The position numbers were made by a program, and so were the translations under genes. From positions 1-8,252 of the forward strand of contig CAYWOD010000163.1 of assembly GCA_964459805.1 (NCBI GenBank): DNA of 8,252 bases, written 5' to 3'. The notes below the pieces were generated by a model. That model was not told where the DNA came from and made no database searches. It worked only from the letters and a program-made list of their open reading frames with translations. This document shows positions 6,529-8,252 of the stretch, piece by piece (the stretch's first letter is position 1; each line of letters opens with the position of its first letter). Origin of the DNA: DAOVRL01 sp964459805. Lineage in GTDB: Bacteria; Planctomycetota; Phycisphaerae; Sedimentisphaerales; Anaerobacaceae.

Positions 6529-6534
6529 CTCCTT
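6529..6534 (-). promoter_or_regulatory. Strong Shine-Dalgarno AAGGAG before the leader ORF
   Basis: AAGGAG on the minus strand ends 7 nt before ATG 6521. It is the best ribosome-binding site near the HEPN-like gene and is the main reason for suspecting translation starts at 6521 and not only at 6473. Confidence 0.6.
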
Positions 6535-6725
6535 TTTCAACTTCCATAAGAAGTTCCCGTTGCTTCTTCAATATTTATCCGCCTTTTACCCGCCAAAGGC
6601 GGGATGGCGGACTCGTCCAATCTCTTGCATTGTAATTATAAGAATTTGCGGGGTTAATTCAAGGTATTTCCTTTGACGGCAAAGGCGGGGTGGATTTATT
6701 GAATGATTTCGCATGTAAAAACAAG

Positions 6726-6754
6726 TTGCACGCCCTATACGACTAGTCTATATT
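6726..6754 (+). promoter_or_regulatory. Possible promoter of the DUF2971 gene
   Basis: TATATT at 6749-6754 matches the -10 consensus at five of six positions. With a 17-nt spacer, TTGCAC at 6726-6731 is a weak -35. Transcription would start near 6761, which would exclude the upstream ATG at 6703 and favour starts at 6778 or 6787. The region is AT-rich, so a chance match is possible. Confidence 0.3.
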
Positions 6755-6777
6755 ACTGGAAGGTCTACTATAAAGAA

Positions 6778-7629
6778 ATGGACACTATGAATGAGCATCA
6801 TAAAACGCCACAAAAAAGTTCAAATCCTTCACAGGAAAGTATTATCCCAACGCCACCTGCCTTATACAAGTACTGTTCTTTTAACGAATGGACACAGAGT
6901 ATTTTCGAGCGAAATGAGATTTACTTCCAATCACCTGATTGTTTCAATGATCCATTTGACTCAAAAATTTCTACGACTTATGAGGGAACTGAAAAGCAGA
7001 GGGTATCTCGCCTAAAAGATTTTTGGAATGAAGCTATCAGTAAAGGTCTCCGTAAAAAAGAACCGGAAGAAACTTTGCATGCAGAGGCAGTTAAAGCAGT
7101 AAAAGCTGGTCAAGACATCCCCCTCGTACTCAAGACCTCGGAGCGGTCTGTAGAACGGATACGGAAGCAACTTGGCATTTTCTGTATGACTCACCCGAAC
7201 CAGAAAGACAATATACTGATGTGGTCGCATTATGCGAACAAGCACACGGGGTTCTGTTTGGAATTTCAAACATCAAACGATTTTTTTGGGAGAGCTTTGC
7301 CTCTTGAAGAAAAGCATTACAGTCCGGAGCGACCATGCCTTAATTTGATCGAACCTCCTGAACCAAAAATAGTCGAAGCATTGCTTACGAAAGCAAAAGG
7401 CTGGGAATATGAGGAGGAGTGGAGGATCATCGACCACATAAATGGTCCTGGCCCACAAACATATCCACCTGAAGCGTTAAGCGGCGTCATTCTCGGATGT
7501 AGGATATCACCTGAGAACAGGCAACGGATCACAAAATTGTGTCGAGCACGTAATCCTCAGCCAACTCTTTACTGGGCAGAAGAAAAGGACAGAGAGTTTG
7601 GCCTCGACATTAGATTGATTAATCAATGA
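6778..7629 (+). CDS. DUF2971 domain-containing protein
   Basis: The product has the DUF2971 (PF11185) layout. With start 6778 (283 aa) it has PPALYKYCSFNEWTQSIF near residues 26-43, EIYFQSPDCFNDPFD (47-61), a variable charged middle, ILMWSHYANKHTGFCLEF (146-163) and GWEYEEEWRII (208-218). DUF2971 proteins have no established activity. They occur widely in accessory and defence-rich regions, which fits the AT-rich setting and the divergent HEPN-like neighbour. The start is uncertain: ATG 6703 adds 25 residues unlike the family and has GGTGGA 8 nt upstream, although that GGTGGA is part of a repeat. ATG 6787 is also possible. I prefer 6778 because family members begin close to the PPxLYKY motif. 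The stop codon lies in a 14-bp palindrome (7614-7627). The gene is convergent with the methyltransferase gene on its right. Confidence 0.8.
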   Translation: MDTMNEHHKTPQKSSNPSQESIIPTPPALYKYCSFNEWTQSIFERNEIYFQSPDCFNDPFDSKISTTYEGTEKQRVSRLKDFWNEAISKGLRKKEPEETLHAEAVKAVKAGQDIPLVLKTSERSVERIRKQLGIFCMTHPNQKDNILMWSHYANKHTGFCLEFQTSNDFFGRALPLEEKHYSPERPCLNLIEPPEPKIVEALLTKAKGWEYEEEWRIIDHINGPGPQTYPPEALSGVILGCRISPENRQRITKLCRARNPQPTLYWAEEKDREFGLDIRLINQ

Positions 7630-7726
7630 TATGTGCTAACATGTCACTGCACTCGTACCGGATAGCTTCACGTTGAATAGAGAATTGAGAATGCGCCAGC
7701 GGAGTTTTTTGAGAGCGGGATTTGGT

Positions 7727-8252
7727 TCAAGTATAAGGCTTGCAGTCCTTCCCGCTGTTTCGCAACTGCCTTGTTCCTTTGTAAAGCTCATATTTCAGCA
7801 GACGGCACTCTATTTTGCCGTTGTAGAATATCATACGGCGAGAAGCTTTTAATCCAATTTTTGCAGCCAGCTCTTTATTGCCCATGAGTAGATAGCCTGT
7901 ATAACCGGCGCATTTCTGTTTGAAAAAGTCACCAATGCGTTTATACTCTTTTTTGAGCGGTTCAAGATGACCCAGCCGCAACCCGTATTCCGGATTCATC
8001 ACCACAATCCCCTCACCTTCCGGCACCTCGGTATCGGAAAAGTCACACACATCAAATTCTATCAAATGTTCGACCCCTGCCGTTCGCGCGTTCTGCCTGG
8101 CCGCTTCGATAGCTTGCTCATCTATATCCGTGGCGATTATGCGTTTTCGCAGCCCGCCCTTGCGTATAGTCTTGCGAACATCATTTCGTATTTCTTGCCA
8201 TATCTGCTTATCAAAAACTTTCACATGTTTAAAACCAAAATTGCTGCGCAGG
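7727..8252 (-). CDS. RlmL/COG0116-type rRNA (guanine-N2) methyltransferase, C-terminal part
   Basis: The gene is cut by the right edge; the frame stays open to position 8251 (reading LRSNFGFKHVKVFDKQIW into the visible part). It is the C-terminal end of a THUMP-associated class I SAM methyltransferase related to RlmL/YpsC, which makes N2-methylguanosine in 23S rRNA. Visible motifs are FGFKHVKVFDKQIW, the acidic strand-2 motif IATDIDEQAIEAARQNA, motif IV MNPEYGLRLG and the closing ASRRMIFYNGKIECRLLKYELYKG region (KASRRMIFYNGK, then IECRLLKYELYKG). Motif IV reads NPEYG where the common form is NPPYG. A GTG at 8224 could be mistaken for a start, but the family motif continues upstream. THUMP and SAM motif I lie outside the window. 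This is a housekeeping gene and probably marks resumption of the core chromosome. Confidence 0.85.
   Translation of the reverse strand, partial: LRSNFGFKHVKVFDKQIWQEIRNDVRKTIRKGGLRKRIIATDIDEQAIEAARQNARTAGVEHLIEFDVCDFSDTEVPEGEGIVVMNPEYGLRLGHLEPLKKEYKRIGDFFKQKCAGYTGYLLMGNKELAAKIGLKASRRMIFYNGKIECRLLKYELYKGTRQLRNSGKDCKPYT

Larger units (their letters stand above)
6522..6777. repeat. Divergent intergenic region with GC-rich palindrome
   Basis: The AT-rich region between the divergent genes contains a perfect palindrome CCCGCC-AAA-GGCGGG at 6589-6603, followed by ATGGCGGACTCGTCC. A related fragment, GGCAAAGGCGGGGTGGA, recurs at 6678-6694. Such GC-rich islands in AT-rich surroundings look like copies of a dispersed intergenic repeat. 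No gene is supported here except for the leader ORF's upstream signals and the putative DUF2971 promoter. Confidence 0.4.

Noticed and set aside
7614..7627. Perfect 14-bp palindrome ATTGATTAATCAAT over the DUF2971 stop codon
   Set aside because: Short, AT-rich and without a loop or T-tract, so neither a terminator nor a convincing operator; most likely chance.
7630..7726. Search for a bidirectional terminator between the convergent genes
   Set aside because: A T-run at about 7704-7710 has no clear hairpin before it, so no terminator can be supported.
1..8252. tRNA, rRNA or CRISPR arrays
   Set aside because: No cloverleaf, rRNA signature or regularly spaced direct repeats were recognised on either strand by eye; a covariance-model scan would be needed to exclude divergent small RNAs.

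Overview
The window looks like a piece of a Planctomycetota genome, most likely a Phycisphaerae/Sedimentisphaerales-type bacterium; Lentisphaerota or Verrucomicrobiota are the alternatives. The reasons are a pseudopilin with both a FTLVELL prepilin N-terminus and an H-X9-DG C-terminal motif, a giant secreted PQQ-type beta-propeller carrying an N-terminal methyltransferase-like domain, and the start of a DUF4038-type glycoside hydrolase. These gene families are greatly expanded in those phyla. No rRNA, tRNA or marker gene is present to fix the taxonomy.

Left half (about 1-5340, minus strand, visibly GC-rich). A compact three-gene operon is read right to left. It encodes a roughly 1030-residue secreted protein (degenerate methyltransferase-like domain plus two PQQ-like propellers), a SAM methyltransferase with an intact motif I but an N-terminal export/lipoprotein-like signal, and a type II-secretion/type IV-like pseudopilin. 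With the starts chosen here the genes are separated by 5 nt and 1 nt, so they are probably translationally coupled. A good sigma-70-type promoter (TTGACA, 16 nt, TAGAAT) precedes them, and a long GC-rich hairpin follows. The promoter sits on the broken end of an upstream remnant: the signal peptide and first part of a DUF4038/GH140-like enzyme that stops abruptly. The operon therefore abuts a recombination scar.

Right half (about 5450-7700, visibly AT-richer). This part looks like an acquired accessory segment. It holds two divergent genes: an alpha-helical protein with an RNNFAH motif of the HEPN (R-x4-6-H) kind on the minus strand, and a DUF2971 protein on the plus strand. The HEPN-like gene has two oddities. 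Its best ribosome-binding site drives a 13-codon in-frame leader ending in TAA just two codons before the apparent start. Its 3' end runs into a 284-bp element bounded by 20-bp inverted repeats and flanked by TA, which appears to have replaced its original C-terminus. The DUF2971 gene converges on the edge of the window with the C-terminal part of an RlmL/COG0116 rRNA guanine-N2 methyltransferase, a housekeeping gene that continues beyond the right end.

The points that most deserve checking are the pairing of a degenerate methyltransferase domain with a neighbouring intact, apparently exported methyltransferase; the stop-interrupted 5' end of the HEPN-like gene; and the TA-flanked element in its 3' end.
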